The notes: generated by a model from the sequence alone, not told the origin. Positions 1 to 5,726 are shown, numbered from the stretch's first letter. The stretch is DNA of 9,381 bases from Candidatus Magasanikbacteria bacterium CG_4_10_14_0_8_um_filter_42_12 (GCA_002784795.1 PFLZ01000034.1:1-9381), one strand, 5' to 3'. A program made the numbers and translations.

Positions 1-802
1 TCTTGAGCAATTTATTTCCTACTTGTTGATCTTCAAATTTGAGTGGAATCTCATAAATAGACGCAACGTCTGGTGCTGAAATACAATTCTCTTTTGGTAC
101 ACCACAAAATGTCGCAAGTTTTTCTCTTCGTGGTGCATCGAGTTCCATACGTCCACGAGCAATGAGCAAATCTGCTTGGAGACCTGCCTGATTAAGGAGA
201 CGTGAAGCGTGTTGTGTTGGTTTTGTTTTCATCTCTCCGAGATGTGCTGGGACGGGAAGATAACTGACAAGTACCACAGCGACATCCCCAGGGTTTGCCA
301 TCTGCAATTCACGAGCGGCTTCGAGGAAGAGAATATTTTCGTACTCCCCTACTGTGCCACCAATTTCAATCATGACAATTTCTGCATCATGCAATTTTTG
401 CGCACGCTTTATCCGGCCGATGATTTCTTCTGGAATATGTGGAACCACTTGTACACAACGTCCTTTATACTTCATACTCCGTTCATTGTTGATGACTGTT
501 TGATATACCCGCCCAGTCGTCATGTAGTTCATGGAGGTCAAATCTATATCCAAAAATCGCTCATAGTTTCCCATGTCCTGATCTGTTTCGTCCTTATCAT
601 CTGTGACAAATACTTCTCCATGTTCGATAGGATTCATCGTACCAGCGTCTACATTGATATATGGATCAGCTTTCAGTGCTGTGGTTTTGAAGCCTTTTGC
701 TTTCATGATTGCCCCTATTGATGCGGTCGTCACCCCTTTTCCTACTCCAGAAAGCACACCACCCACGACAAAAATGTATTTTGGACGAGTTTTCTTTGCC
801 AT
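1..802 (-). CDS. pyrG: CTP synthase (glutamine hydrolysing), N-terminal part, cut by window edge
   Basis: CTP synthase converts UTP to CTP using ATP and glutamine-derived ammonia in the cytoplasm, the last step of de novo CTP synthesis. The visible 267 codons cover the synthetase (amidoligase) domain; the C-terminal glutaminase domain lies beyond base 1. Seen: the P-loop-like GGVLSGVGKG at residues 14-23, DPYINVDAGTMNP at 46-58, HGEVFVTDD at 61-69, and the Mg-site acid D74 in DETD. Also seen are GGTVGEYE at 148-155 with E147 just before it, and the UTP-site GEMKTKPTQH at 189-198. The ATG at 802-800 gives MAKKTRPKYIFVVGG, the usual family start. There is no clear SD upstream. The gene lies 50 nt after the GxxExxY gene on the same strand, separated only by AT-rich repeats, so its native promoter may lie within or be altered by that cassette. 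Identification is very secure. Confidence 0.97.
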   Translation of the reverse strand, partial: MAKKTRPKYIFVVGGVLSGVGKGVTTASIGAIMKAKGFKTTALKADPYINVDAGTMNPIEHGEVFVTDDKDETDQDMGNYERFLDIDLTSMNYMTTGRVYQTVINNERSMKYKGRCVQVVPHIPEEIIGRIKRAQKLHDAEIVMIEIGGTVGEYENILFLEAARELQMANPGDVAVVLVSYLPVPAHLGEMKTKPTQHASRLLNQAGLQADLLIARGRMELDAPRREKLATFCGVPKENCISAPDVASIYEIPLKFEDQQVGNKLLK

Positions 803-824
803 AATACGAATATACTTATATTTA

Positions 825-849
825 CTAATATACTAATGGATACGAATAT
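825..849 (+). repeat. Left arm of inverted repeat bracketing the GxxExxY gene
   Basis: The 25 bases read CTAATATACTAATG, then G, then ATACGAATAT. The reverse complement of 1241-1266 reads CTAATATACTAATG, then AT, then ATACGAATAT, so the arms differ only by G versus AT at one point. This arm starts 22 nt upstream of pyrG and ends 3 nt past the stop of the GxxExxY gene. A further direct copy of ATACGAATAT lies at 804-813. Confidence 0.85.
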
Positions 850-852
850 ATG

Positions 853-1242
853 CTACATACACTTTTTCTTTTGTTCAGTGTCTATTCTGACTATTCGTTT
901 TGGTTTCAAATATGATTCACGAAAATTAACTAATAATCCCAATCGCAATCCTGTCTCTTGTAAATATCTTTGTGTTTGTATGTAATCTTCTTCTGTTAAA
1001 CCGCGTTTTGCTTTCAATTCTATCAAAATTTTTTGATATACTATGAAATCTATTCTATTTCCACTATCACCAATATCTCTTTCTCTCAAAAAGGGAATCT
1101 TTTGAATTTCTAATTTTTTTGCCAACAAGTCTGCATACTGTTTTTCTTTCCCAAATATTCCAATGTCGTTATGTACTGAAAAAAGTATTCCTGTTAATGT
1201 ATATGATAAGTCCGGATATATAAGCCCCCCTTTTACGAACAT
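853..1242 (-). CDS. GxxExxY family protein (PD-(D/E)XK nuclease-like), 129 aa
   Basis: Members of this small family are predicted PD-(D/E)XK nuclease-fold proteins and are common in CPR genomes; no biochemical role is established that I know of. Seen: LIYPDLSYTLTG at residues 7-18 (usual N-terminus), VHNDIG at 23-28, and FGKEKQY at 30-36, where the first motif position is Phe instead of Gly but E33 and Y36 are kept. Putative catalytic residues D65 (RIDF) and E75-x-K77 (IELK) follow, then QTQRYL at 89-94 and LLVNF at 103-107. The length is normal and the fold looks intact. The coding sequence is visibly more AT-rich than its neighbours. The start codon lies inside the right arm of an inverted repeat, and the left arm ends 3 nt after the stop codon, so the gene and repeats form a unit. 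No SD is visible. An alternative start is unlikely because LIYPDLSY needs a start close upstream. Confidence 0.88.
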   Translation of the reverse strand: MFVKGGLIYPDLSYTLTGILFSVHNDIGIFGKEKQYADLLAKKLEIQKIPFLRERDIGDSGNRIDFIVYQKILIELKAKRGLTEEDYIQTQRYLQETGLRLGLLVNFRESYLKPKRIVRIDTEQKKKCM

Positions 1243-1266
1243 ATTCGTATATCATTAGTATATTAG
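1241..1266 (-). repeat. Right arm of inverted repeat bracketing the GxxExxY gene
   Basis: This is the inverted partner of 825-849: 24 positions match and the only difference is G versus AT. The arm covers the first two bases of the GxxExxY start codon and the 24 bases upstream, where an SD would be expected. In a transcript of the whole unit the two arms could pair and close off the start codon. A looser copy of part of the repeat lies at 1270-1285, whose reverse complement matches 824-839 at 14 of 16 positions. Confidence 0.85.
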
Positions 1267-1330
1267 AAACCATTTGTATATTGGTATTATATCTATTCAA
1301 TACGACGCATTATATCAAATTATTCTAAAA

Positions 1331-1355
1331 GAAAAAACCCTCCAGGGTTGGAGGG
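1331..1355 (-). terminator. Rho-independent terminator of rplI
   Basis: On the minus strand, two bases after the rplI stop codon, CCCTCC (1355-1350) pairs with GGAGGG (1343-1338) around a 6-nt loop. A run of six T (1337-1332) follows. This is a classic intrinsic terminator, and it separates rplI from the GxxExxY gene and pyrG downstream. Confidence 0.88.
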
Positions 1356-1356
1356 A

Positions 1357-1803
1357 CTATGATGCGCTGAGTTGTACCGTAATCTCTGCTTCAAGGCCGT
1401 GCGGAAAGTCTATCCGGACCTGATGTTCACCAGTATCTTTGATTGGAGATTCGAATAATACTTGCGCTGGATCAAGATTTACCTTCAACTGTTTTTTCAC
1501 TGCAGCCGCGACGGTATCCTTGCTAAGTGCTGCATACAGATGCCCAACATCGTTTACTTTTTCTGAAATAGTGACTTCCTGTCCATCGATCTTTGCAACT
1601 GCTTCTTGTGAACGCTTGAGATCGAGTTCGTTTGCTTTTTGTGTGGTTGCAAGCACTGCTTCAACCTCTGAGACTTTTTTTGCAGAAGCAATATCAGCAA
1701 GTCCTTGTTTTAACAAAAAATTGCGTGCGTAGCCATCTGCTACGTCCTTTACCTCTCCTTTTCGTCCTGCCCCCTTGATATCTTGAAGTAAAATGACTTT
1801 CAT
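1357..1803 (-). CDS. rplI: 50S ribosomal protein bL9
   Basis: bL9 binds domain V of 23S rRNA near the L1 stalk and helps keep reading frame and ribosome spacing. The 148 residues match the usual length. Seen: the N-terminal rRNA-binding domain [18 protein letters not shown], then [17 protein letters not shown] to residue 36, both close to the family signature. The Ala/Lys-rich connecting helix (about 40-75) and a C-terminal domain containing [14 protein letters not shown] (about 83-96) follow. The gene is single, with a -10 box immediately upstream and its own terminator. Some CPR lineages have been reported to lack bL9, so its presence here argues for a lineage that keeps it. Identification is secure. 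Confidence 0.97.
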   Translation of the reverse strand: MKVILLQDIKGAGRKGEVKDVADGYARNFLLKQGLADIASAKKVSEVEAVLATTQKANELDLKRSQEAVAKIDGQEVTISEKVNDVGHLYAALSKDTVAAAVKKQLKVNLDPAQVLFESPIKDTGEHQVRIDFPHGLEAEITVQLSAS

Positions 1804-1811
1804 AGTTCTAT

Positions 1812-1817
1812 ATTATA
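1812..1817 (-). promoter_or_regulatory. -10 box (TATAAT) for rplI, possibly giving a leaderless mRNA
   Basis: The minus strand reads TATAAT at 1817-1812, a perfect consensus -10, with only 8 nt before the rplI ATG (1803-1801). No good -35 lies at 16-18 nt, and no SD lies between the box and the start. If this box is used, transcription would start at or within a base or two of the ATG, giving a leaderless message. Confidence 0.5.
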
Positions 1818-1897
1818 TTGTTCTTATCCTAACACACAGGTTGCCAAAAGCGCAAGAGGCTGGTAGTATGAGAAAGCTAGGAACACTGGAAAGGCAA

Positions 1898-1959
1898 GAA
1901 GGCTTAGAACATGAGCCTCCAAAGCCTTCCCTGCATTCAAAGCATTCTAAGCATTTTTT
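1898..1959 (+). promoter_or_regulatory. era leader with two mutually exclusive hairpins
   Basis: GAAGGCTT (1898-1905) can pair with AAGCCTTC (1922-1929), both 8 of 8. Overlapping the same 5' arm, GCTTAGAA (1902-1909) can pair with TTCTAAGC (1945-1952), also 8 of 8, followed by A and six T (1954-1959), like a weak terminator. The era ATG at 1962 follows directly. The two folds cannot coexist, which is the layout of an attenuator, but no ligand or sensor is evident and the second loop is long (35 nt). Confidence 0.3.
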
Positions 1960-1961
1960 GT

Positions 1962-2810
1962 ATGAAATCAGGTTTTGTGGTCATTGTTGGCCGCTCCAAC
2001 GTAGGAAAATCCACCCTCATGAATACCCTCGTCGGGACAAAGATCGCTGCGACCAGCTTTCGAGCCCAGATGACGCGACATATTATTCATGGCGTTCTCA
2101 ATCATCCTGATGGACAGGCGGTCTTTGTGGATACCCCAGGATATTTTAAGGATAAAAAAAGTTCTCTTACAGCAAAGCTCACCAATAAAGTAAAAGAATC
2201 GCTTGAAGGTATCGACTTGGTACTCTATGTTGTTGACCCTACTCGTGAGATTGGTGATGAAGAACGGGCTATCTACGGCATGATCCGCCACCTCGATATA
2301 CCAAAATTGATGGTCATGAATAAATCTGATCTTCCAGAAGCAGATAGAAAACATGAAAAAGAATATTTGCTTTGGGAAAAAGATTTTGATGGCATGTTTC
2401 GTCTCTCTGCACTCCGAGCAAGTCATATCGCTCCCCTCAAGGAAAAAGTCATAGAGCTCCTTCCAGAAGGTGAAGAAATGTATACAGAAAATCAGCTCTC
2501 CAATGTCACAGAAGATTTTTTTGTCGAAGAGCTTATCCGTGAAAAAGCCTTCGCCGTCCTTGATAAAGAACTTCCCTACTCGCTCACGGTAGCAGTAGAC
2601 AGTATGGAAGATAAAAAAGATATGTTTGTGATTGAAGCGCGCATTTTGACAGATGAAGAACGCTACAAAAAAATTATCATTGGAACACGCGGCTACAAAA
2701 TCAAAGAAATTGGACAACTTGCGAGAAAGGAACTAGAGCAAGCACTTGGGAAAAAAGTCTATCTAGATTTGCAAGTCGATGTTGATAAACATTGGGTAGA
2801 AAATATCTAA
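1962..2810 (+). CDS. era: GTPase Era, 30S ribosome assembly factor
   Basis: Era is an essential GTPase that binds the 3' end of 16S rRNA and helps 30S maturation at the membrane/cytoplasm. Seen, numbering from ATG 1962 (282 aa): G1 GRSNVGKS at 10-17 (Ser where Pro is usual), the G2-region QMTRH, G3 DTPG in VFVDTPGY, G4 NKSD, and a G5-like SALRA. A C-terminal KH domain follows, with IIIGTRGYKIKEIG and the GxxG loop GTRG, then LGKKVYLDLQVDVDKHW as the usual tail. I chose ATG 1962 because MKSGFVVIVG is the standard family start. An upstream in-frame ATG at 1911 would add 17 residues and has an AGAAGG about 8 nt upstream, so it cannot be excluded. The gene stands alone on the plus strand and shares a bidirectional terminator with the convergent operon. 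Confidence 0.96.
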   Translation: MKSGFVVIVGRSNVGKSTLMNTLVGTKIAATSFRAQMTRHIIHGVLNHPDGQAVFVDTPGYFKDKKSSLTAKLTNKVKESLEGIDLVLYVVDPTREIGDEERAIYGMIRHLDIPKLMVMNKSDLPEADRKHEKEYLLWEKDFDGMFRLSALRASHIAPLKEKVIELLPEGEEMYTENQLSNVTEDFFVEELIREKAFAVLDKELPYSLTVAVDSMEDKKDMFVIEARILTDEERYKKIIIGTRGYKIKEIGQLARKELEQALGKKVYLDLQVDVDKHWVENI

Positions 2811-2845
2811 GTACAAATAAAAAAACTCCTCTTTAAGGAATTCAC

Positions 2846-2883
2846 ACACGCCCACCGAAGCCAAAGCTCGGTGGGCGTGTTTT
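2846..2883. terminator. Bidirectional intrinsic terminator between era and the winged-helix operon
   Basis: A perfect 13-bp stem, ACACGCCCACCGA (2846-2858) with TCGGTGGGCGTGT (2868-2880), has a 9-nt loop. Plus-strand reading gives TTTTGTT after the stem. On the minus strand a weaker hairpin and a run of seven T (2825-2819) lie further downstream. It sits between the two convergent stop codons and can serve both transcripts. Confidence 0.85.
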
Positions 2884-2906
2884 GTTGTACCGACGCGGTG
2901 GCTCGC

Positions 2907-3233
2907 TCAGTCCATCTTGGGGACGAGCTTGTAGCCCTTGCCGTGGACAGTGAGGATTCGCTGTGGGCGCCGACCGTCGTCACCGATCGCACGACGCAAT
3001 CGGCTGATCAACTTGTCAGCAGCCCTTGTGTCCCAGTGCATATTGTAGTCATTACGATCCACAATCTCGCGGAGTTCCTTGCGAAAGATGACTCGCCCTT
3101 CTTTCCTTGCAAGAGACCAGAGCGTGATGAACTCGAACTCTGTCAAACGAACTTCGACCTCGCCAATGGTGACGCGACGAGAAGACATATAAAGCTTGAT
3201 ATCACCAACTTTCAGGATATCATTTTCATTCAT
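2907..3233 (-). CDS. Stand-alone OmpR/PhoB-type winged-helix DNA-binding protein, no receiver domain
   Basis: This 108-residue protein consists of little besides the effector domain of OmpR-family response regulators (Trans_reg_C). Seen: an N-terminal beta strand region VGDIKLYMSSRRVTIGEVEV (9-28), then LTEFEF at 30-35 (the family's LTxxEF motif). EGRVIFRKELREIV (45-58), a recognition helix DTRAADKLISRLRRAI (68-83), and the wing ILTVHGKGYKLV (93-104) follow. The phospho-acceptor receiver domain is absent, so control by a histidine kinase is not expected. ATG 3233 overlaps the TGA of the upstream gene (ATGA), implying translational coupling, and GAGGTG lies 5 nt upstream. An open frame continues upstream of this start, but it is a shadow of the 74-residue gene. 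It is probably a sequence-specific transcription regulator; its targets are unknown and autoregulation is possible. Confidence 0.85.
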   Translation of the reverse strand: MNENDILKVGDIKLYMSSRRVTIGEVEVRLTEFEFITLWSLARKEGRVIFRKELREIVDRNDYNMHWDTRAADKLISRLRRAIGDDGRRPQRILTVHGKGYKLVPKMD

Positions 3234-3454
3234 TTCAACACCTCGATGCGTTCGATTTGATCGTATGGGATCCCCGTACGATGGTTGTCTGTAGAGACCA
3301 TACCAACAACGTGGTTCGGGAAAAACGTACTTACCGACCCACGCCGGAATTCCGTTTCTTTCCCGTCGGTTTTGGTGATGATGCAGCCATATCGATAAAG
3401 CTCTATATCCTTCAAGAGGATACGCGCTTCCCACGGCATGAGTCGCATAGGCAT
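3230..3454 (-). CDS. Small protein of unknown function, 74 aa, coupled to the winged-helix regulator
   Basis: I do not recognise this protein. It has 74 residues, mixed charge, no signal peptide and no membrane segment. The pattern of short alternating hydrophobic stretches (ILLKDIELYRYGCIITK at 12-28, VVGMVSTD at 49-56, GIPYDQIERIEVL at 61-73) suggests a small beta-barrel ending in a strand, of the SH3/Sm-like kind; this is only a shape guess. Evidence that it is real: a perfect AGGAGG SD (3466-3461) with 6-nt spacing to ATG 3454, a promoter just upstream, and a 4-nt ATGA overlap with the regulator start. Both genes of the pair end in TGA, whereas the surrounding genes I checked end in TAA or TAG. 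The pair also looks more GC-rich than its neighbours. It may be a co-factor, sensor or antagonist of the winged-helix protein, by inference from coupling only. Confidence 0.75.
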   Translation of the reverse strand: MPMRLMPWEARILLKDIELYRYGCIITKTDGKETEFRRGSVSTFFPNHVVGMVSTDNHRTGIPYDQIERIEVLK

Positions 3455-3460
3455 TGCTTT

Positions 3461-3466
3461 CCTCCT
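3461..3466 (-). promoter_or_regulatory. Consensus Shine-Dalgarno AGGAGG deciding the start of the 74-aa gene
   Basis: The minus strand reads AGGAGG, then AAAGCA, then ATG (3454). This is the only perfect SD with ideal spacing found in the window. It fixes translation to the 74-residue frame and argues against a longer 192-residue fused reading frame that starts upstream at 3485. Confidence 0.85.
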
Positions 3467-3480
3467 GTTTGGTTTTCTTT

Positions 3481-3508
3481 AACATACACTATTCTCATAT
3501 TTCGTCAA
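3481..3508 (-). promoter_or_regulatory. Sigma70-type promoter of the winged-helix operon
   Basis: The minus strand has TTGACG (3508-3503, 5/6 to TTGACA), a 16-nt spacer, and TATGTT (3486-3481, 4/6 to TATAAT). The predicted start, near 3474, leaves a short leader carrying the SD. It sits just downstream of a strong hairpin that would insulate it from the ribH operon. Confidence 0.6.
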
Positions 3509-3510
3509 TA

Positions 3511-3554
3511 ACAAAACAGCCGTTGTCATCTCAGACCACGGCTGTTTGTTTTTC
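3511..3554. terminator. Intrinsic terminator, probably ending the murA-ribH operon
   Basis: AAACAGCCGT (3514-3523) pairs with ACGGCTGTTT (3538-3547) over 10 bp, with GTC/GAC able to extend the stem past one mismatch. Minus-strand reading gives TTTTGTTATT after or overlapping the stem, which suits the leftward operon ending at ribH. Plus-strand reading gives GTTTTTC, so it may act in both directions. Confidence 0.75.
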
Positions 3555-3562
3555 TGTTTTCC

Positions 3563-3602
3563 CCCGCCAGTTTTACTGGACGGGGTCCCGTCCGCAGGCG
3601 GG
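3563..3602. repeat. G/C-rich palindromic (REP-like) element after ribH
   Basis: CCCGCC (3563-3568) pairs with GGCGGG (3597-3602), and inside it GGACGGG (3578-3584) pairs with CCCGTCC (3587-3593). Alternatively two side-by-side hairpins form: CCCGCCAG with CTGG-A-CGGG (A bulged), and CCCGTC with GGCGGG. This very G/C-rich stretch sits 6 nt beyond the ribH stop in otherwise moderate-GC sequence and has no strong T run. It looks like a REP-type repeat, but only one copy is visible here. Confidence 0.55.
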
Positions 3603-3608
3603 ATAGCT

Positions 3609-4076
3609 TTATTGATTTTTTGCATTCTTGAGATTTGCCATTTCTATTGCACTCTGTCCCCAGGCATATCCATGATTGTTCTCACCTTTCGACCTCGCCG
3701 TGGCTTGCTCCTCAGTGAGACAAGTCAGCACACCAAAGATAACAGGCACAGACGTGTCTGTATTGAGCGTCATGAGCCCTTGGCTCACTGCCTCTGCTAT
3801 ATATTCAAAATGCATTGTTTCGCCCTTTATAAGGCATCCAATGGCCACAACAGCATCGACATGTTTTTGCTCAATCAAATGCTTTGCTCCATAAACAACT
3901 TCGTAGGATCCTGGCACATCTTGGACAAATACATGATCGGTTTCAACACCAGCATCTTCTAGTGCTTTGATGCAGGCATCACGTAATGGATATGTCACAG
4001 CACTATTCCAGCGTGCCACTACAATACCAATCTTCAGTCCTTTTCCTTCAATTTTTTCAAAATGTATTTCTTTCAT
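3609..4076 (-). CDS. ribH: 6,7-dimethyl-8-ribityllumazine synthase
   Basis: Lumazine synthase condenses 5-amino-6-ribitylaminouracil with 3,4-dihydroxybutanone 4-phosphate, the penultimate step of riboflavin synthesis, usually as a pentamer or icosahedral shell. The 155 residues match the family length. Seen: IGIVVARWN (Trp at the aromatic position that stacks on the substrate, often Phe), DVPGSYEVV, and GCLIKGETMHFEY, which contains the catalytic-type His. PVIFGVLTCLTEEQATARS follows with its conserved Arg, then the C-terminal helix SAIEMANL. ATG 4076 is 8 nt after the riboflavin kinase stop; no SD is evident, so translation probably depends on coupling. It is the last gene of the murA operon. 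Riboflavin synthase and the upstream rib genes are not in the window. Confidence 0.95.
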   Translation of the reverse strand: MKEIHFEKIEGKGLKIGIVVARWNSAVTYPLRDACIKALEDAGVETDHVFVQDVPGSYEVVYGAKHLIEQKHVDAVVAIGCLIKGETMHFEYIAEAVSQGLMTLNTDTSVPVIFGVLTCLTEEQATARSKGENNHGYAWGQSAIEMANLKNAKNQ

Positions 4077-4084
4077 AGAGCGGG

Positions 4085-4468
4085 TTAGATTGCATGATCA
4101 TCTCTGTCTATATTCTCAATTTGATCTTCAAATACTTCTCGAACAAGTGCAATATCTTTTGCAATTTTTCTTTTTAATTCATCCATGGTGTCGTAACGCT
4201 CGAGTGTTGACACTCGCTGGACAGGTTCAAACTGAATGTCTTGTCCATAGATATCATCACCAGTATAGTCGAGGAGGTGTGCTTCTACTTTCCACGGATG
4301 CTGCATAATCACAAGAGCAGCTTTATACACTGTGCCGAGGAGCGTCGCACGTGCAGCATAGACTCCAGCATCAAAATGTACTTTCTCTGGATCAATATTA
4401 ATATTTGCAGTTGGATATCCGAGCGTTCGCCCGATACCATCTCCACGAATAATTTTCCCTCCTAACAT
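4085..4468 (-). CDS. Riboflavin kinase, stand-alone (RibF C-terminal domain only)
   Basis: Riboflavin kinase phosphorylates riboflavin to FMN using ATP. In most bacteria it is the C-terminal half of bifunctional RibF, fused to an FAD synthetase nucleotidyltransferase domain. Here only the kinase is present, in 127 residues. Seen: KIIRGDGIGRTLGYPTANI at 5-23, with the nucleotide/Mg PTAN motif, then GVYAAR, then VEAHLLDYTGDDIYGQ carrying the conserved E-x-H-L-L-D. The usual C-terminal helix LKRKIAKDIALVREVF follows. ATG 4468 is one base after the stop of the protease gene, so the two are translationally coupled. GGAGGG falls inside codons 3-4 and could serve as an internal SD, but no suitable start follows it. 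FMN made here links directly to the ribH product pathway. A separate FAD synthetase would have to lie elsewhere. Confidence 0.9.
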   Translation of the reverse strand: MLGGKIIRGDGIGRTLGYPTANINIDPEKVHFDAGVYAARATLLGTVYKAALVIMQHPWKVEAHLLDYTGDDIYGQDIQFEPVQRVSTLERYDTMDELKRKIAKDIALVREVFEDQIENIDRDDHAI

Positions 4469-4469
4469 A

Positions 4470-5723
4470 TTATTTCGTTAACAATTCCATGGCTTTTTCA
4501 ACACCAACATCTGTCACCGAACCATCATCATGTGTGACAAACATCTCATCGAGTACTACATCTGGTGCAATACCTTCACCATTAATAGCTCGATCTTTTG
4601 GAGTAAACCATTTTGCAATAGTAAGCTTCAATGCTGAACCATCAGGCAATACTTGAAAATCCTGTACAGATCCTTTTCCAAAGGTCTGTTGTCCTATAAT
4701 AGTTCCTACGCCATAATCCTGAATCGCACCAGCAACGATCTCTGATCCTGATGCTGTACCACCGTCTACCAATACGACCGTTGGCATACCAGAAAGACGA
4801 TGCTTTCCACGACTCTGGTGTCCATTTGATTTTTCGTCAGCAAAACGTTCGCTTACGATGACACCACTGTCAATCCATTCACTTGCAACATCAATGGATG
4901 TTTGCAAAAATCCACCTGGATTTGATCGCATATCAAACACGAGTCCTTTTGCCCCTGCCGAGAGAATTTCTCGCACTGCTTTGTCAAATTCTGGCCATGT
5001 TGTTTCGTTAAAATAATTGAGTCGCATGTACGCAATCTTCTCTTCTTTCATTTCCCAATTGACCGTTGGCACGGTGATCGTATCACGTATGACAGAGACA
5101 TCTTCTACATCTGCAAGACCATCATGTGAAATAGTCAGAACAACAGTAGTGCCCTTTTCCCCCCGAATAGTGAGCACGGCTTGTTCGAGCGTCATGTCAA
5201 AGGTGTCCTTGCCTTCGATAGCAAAGATTTTGTCTCCAGCCTTGAGACCAGCTTTTTCTGCTGGTGACTGTGGCAACGGAGCAACAATTGTGAGTTGTCC
5301 ATCGTGCACGCCAATTTCTGCACCGATTCCTTCGAATTCACCGGCAAGATCTCGAGCAAATTCTTTTGCTTCAGCGGGTGGAAAGAATGTTGAATAGGGA
5401 TCATCAAGTCCTGCGACCATACCAGAAATAGCACCATAAAACAGATCAACATCGCTCACTGGCTGATCAACATGTTTTGCTTTGACCATATTCCAAATGT
5501 CCCAAAACTGGTCAAAAGAGACATCTTCTGAACGTGTTTTTCCGTACAAATCTAAAATTTTTGATATTTCTACTTGGCCATTGTCTCCAGAAACATACTG
5601 TTTTACGCCAAAATAGGAGCCAAAAAAAGTACCACCGCCAAAAACGAGTAAGAGCACGATAACAAAACCAAGGCGTCTTGCCCATGATGTGTGATGTTGT
5701 TGGTCTCCTGAGTAATTATCCAT
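4470..5723 (-). CDS. C-terminal processing protease, S41 family (CtpA/CtpB/Prc type)
   Basis: S41 proteases cleave envelope or secreted proteins near their C-termini, with a PDZ domain that gates substrate entry. This one has 417 residues. Seen: an N-terminal membrane anchor (about 18-40, FVIVLLLVFGGGTFFGSYFG) with basic residues before it, an N-terminal helical region with GAISGMVAGLDDPYSTFF (97-114), and a PDZ domain (about 130-210). The peptidase core contains MRSNPGGFL (265-273), nucleophile S325 in GGTASGSE and K350 in TFGKGS, 25 residues apart as in CtpB and Prc. Q354 completes the CtpB-like triad. The active site appears intact, acting outside the cytoplasmic membrane. ATG 5723 lies 3 nt after the murA stop. 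Linkage to murA suggests a cell-envelope role; the substrate is unknown. Confidence 0.95.
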   Translation of the reverse strand: MDNYSGDQQHHTSWARRLGFVIVLLLVFGGGTFFGSYFGVKQYVSGDNGQVEISKILDLYGKTRSEDVSFDQFWDIWNMVKAKHVDQPVSDVDLFYGAISGMVAGLDDPYSTFFPPAEAKEFARDLAGEFEGIGAEIGVHDGQLTIVAPLPQSPAEKAGLKAGDKIFAIEGKDTFDMTLEQAVLTIRGEKGTTVVLTISHDGLADVEDVSVIRDTITVPTVNWEMKEEKIAYMRLNYFNETTWPEFDKAVREILSAGAKGLVFDMRSNPGGFLQTSIDVASEWIDSGVIVSERFADEKSNGHQSRGKHRLSGMPTVVLVDGGTASGSEIVAGAIQDYGVGTIIGQQTFGKGSVQDFQVLPDGSALKLTIAKWFTPKDRAINGEGIAPDVVLDEMFVTHDDGSVTDVGVEKAMELLTK

Positions 5724-5726
5724 AGA

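Noticed and set aside
209..721. A 170-codon plus-strand open frame
   Set aside because: It lies antisense to pyrG, whose protein matches the family throughout. The plus-strand translation is Cys/Phe/His-rich and resembles nothing.
804..849. Short AT-rich repeats as a CRISPR array
   Set aside because: Copies are few, partly inverted and overlapping, with no regular spacers and no cas genes.
1911..1961. Extended Era N-terminus from ATG 1911
   Set aside because: The extra 17 residues are not like the family start MKSG; kept only as an alternative because of the nearby AGAAGG.
1793..2110. A 105-codon plus-strand open frame overlapping the era leader and start
   Set aside because: It overlaps era out of frame, has no SD and no recognisable motif.
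1968..2717. A 249-codon minus-strand open frame
   Set aside because: It is antisense to era, which has all GTPase and KH motifs. The translation is Phe/Cys-rich, as expected for a shadow frame.
2907..3485. A 192-codon minus-strand open frame with the winged-helix domain at its C-terminus
   Set aside because: The first 84 codons overlap the 74-residue gene in another frame, encode no recognisable domain, and have a worse start than AGGAGG-ATG 3454. The ATGA junction and family homology place the true start at 3233.
5017..5397. A 126-codon plus-strand open frame rich in Ser/Thr
   Set aside because: It is a shadow of the S41 protease gene with no start signal or family resemblance.
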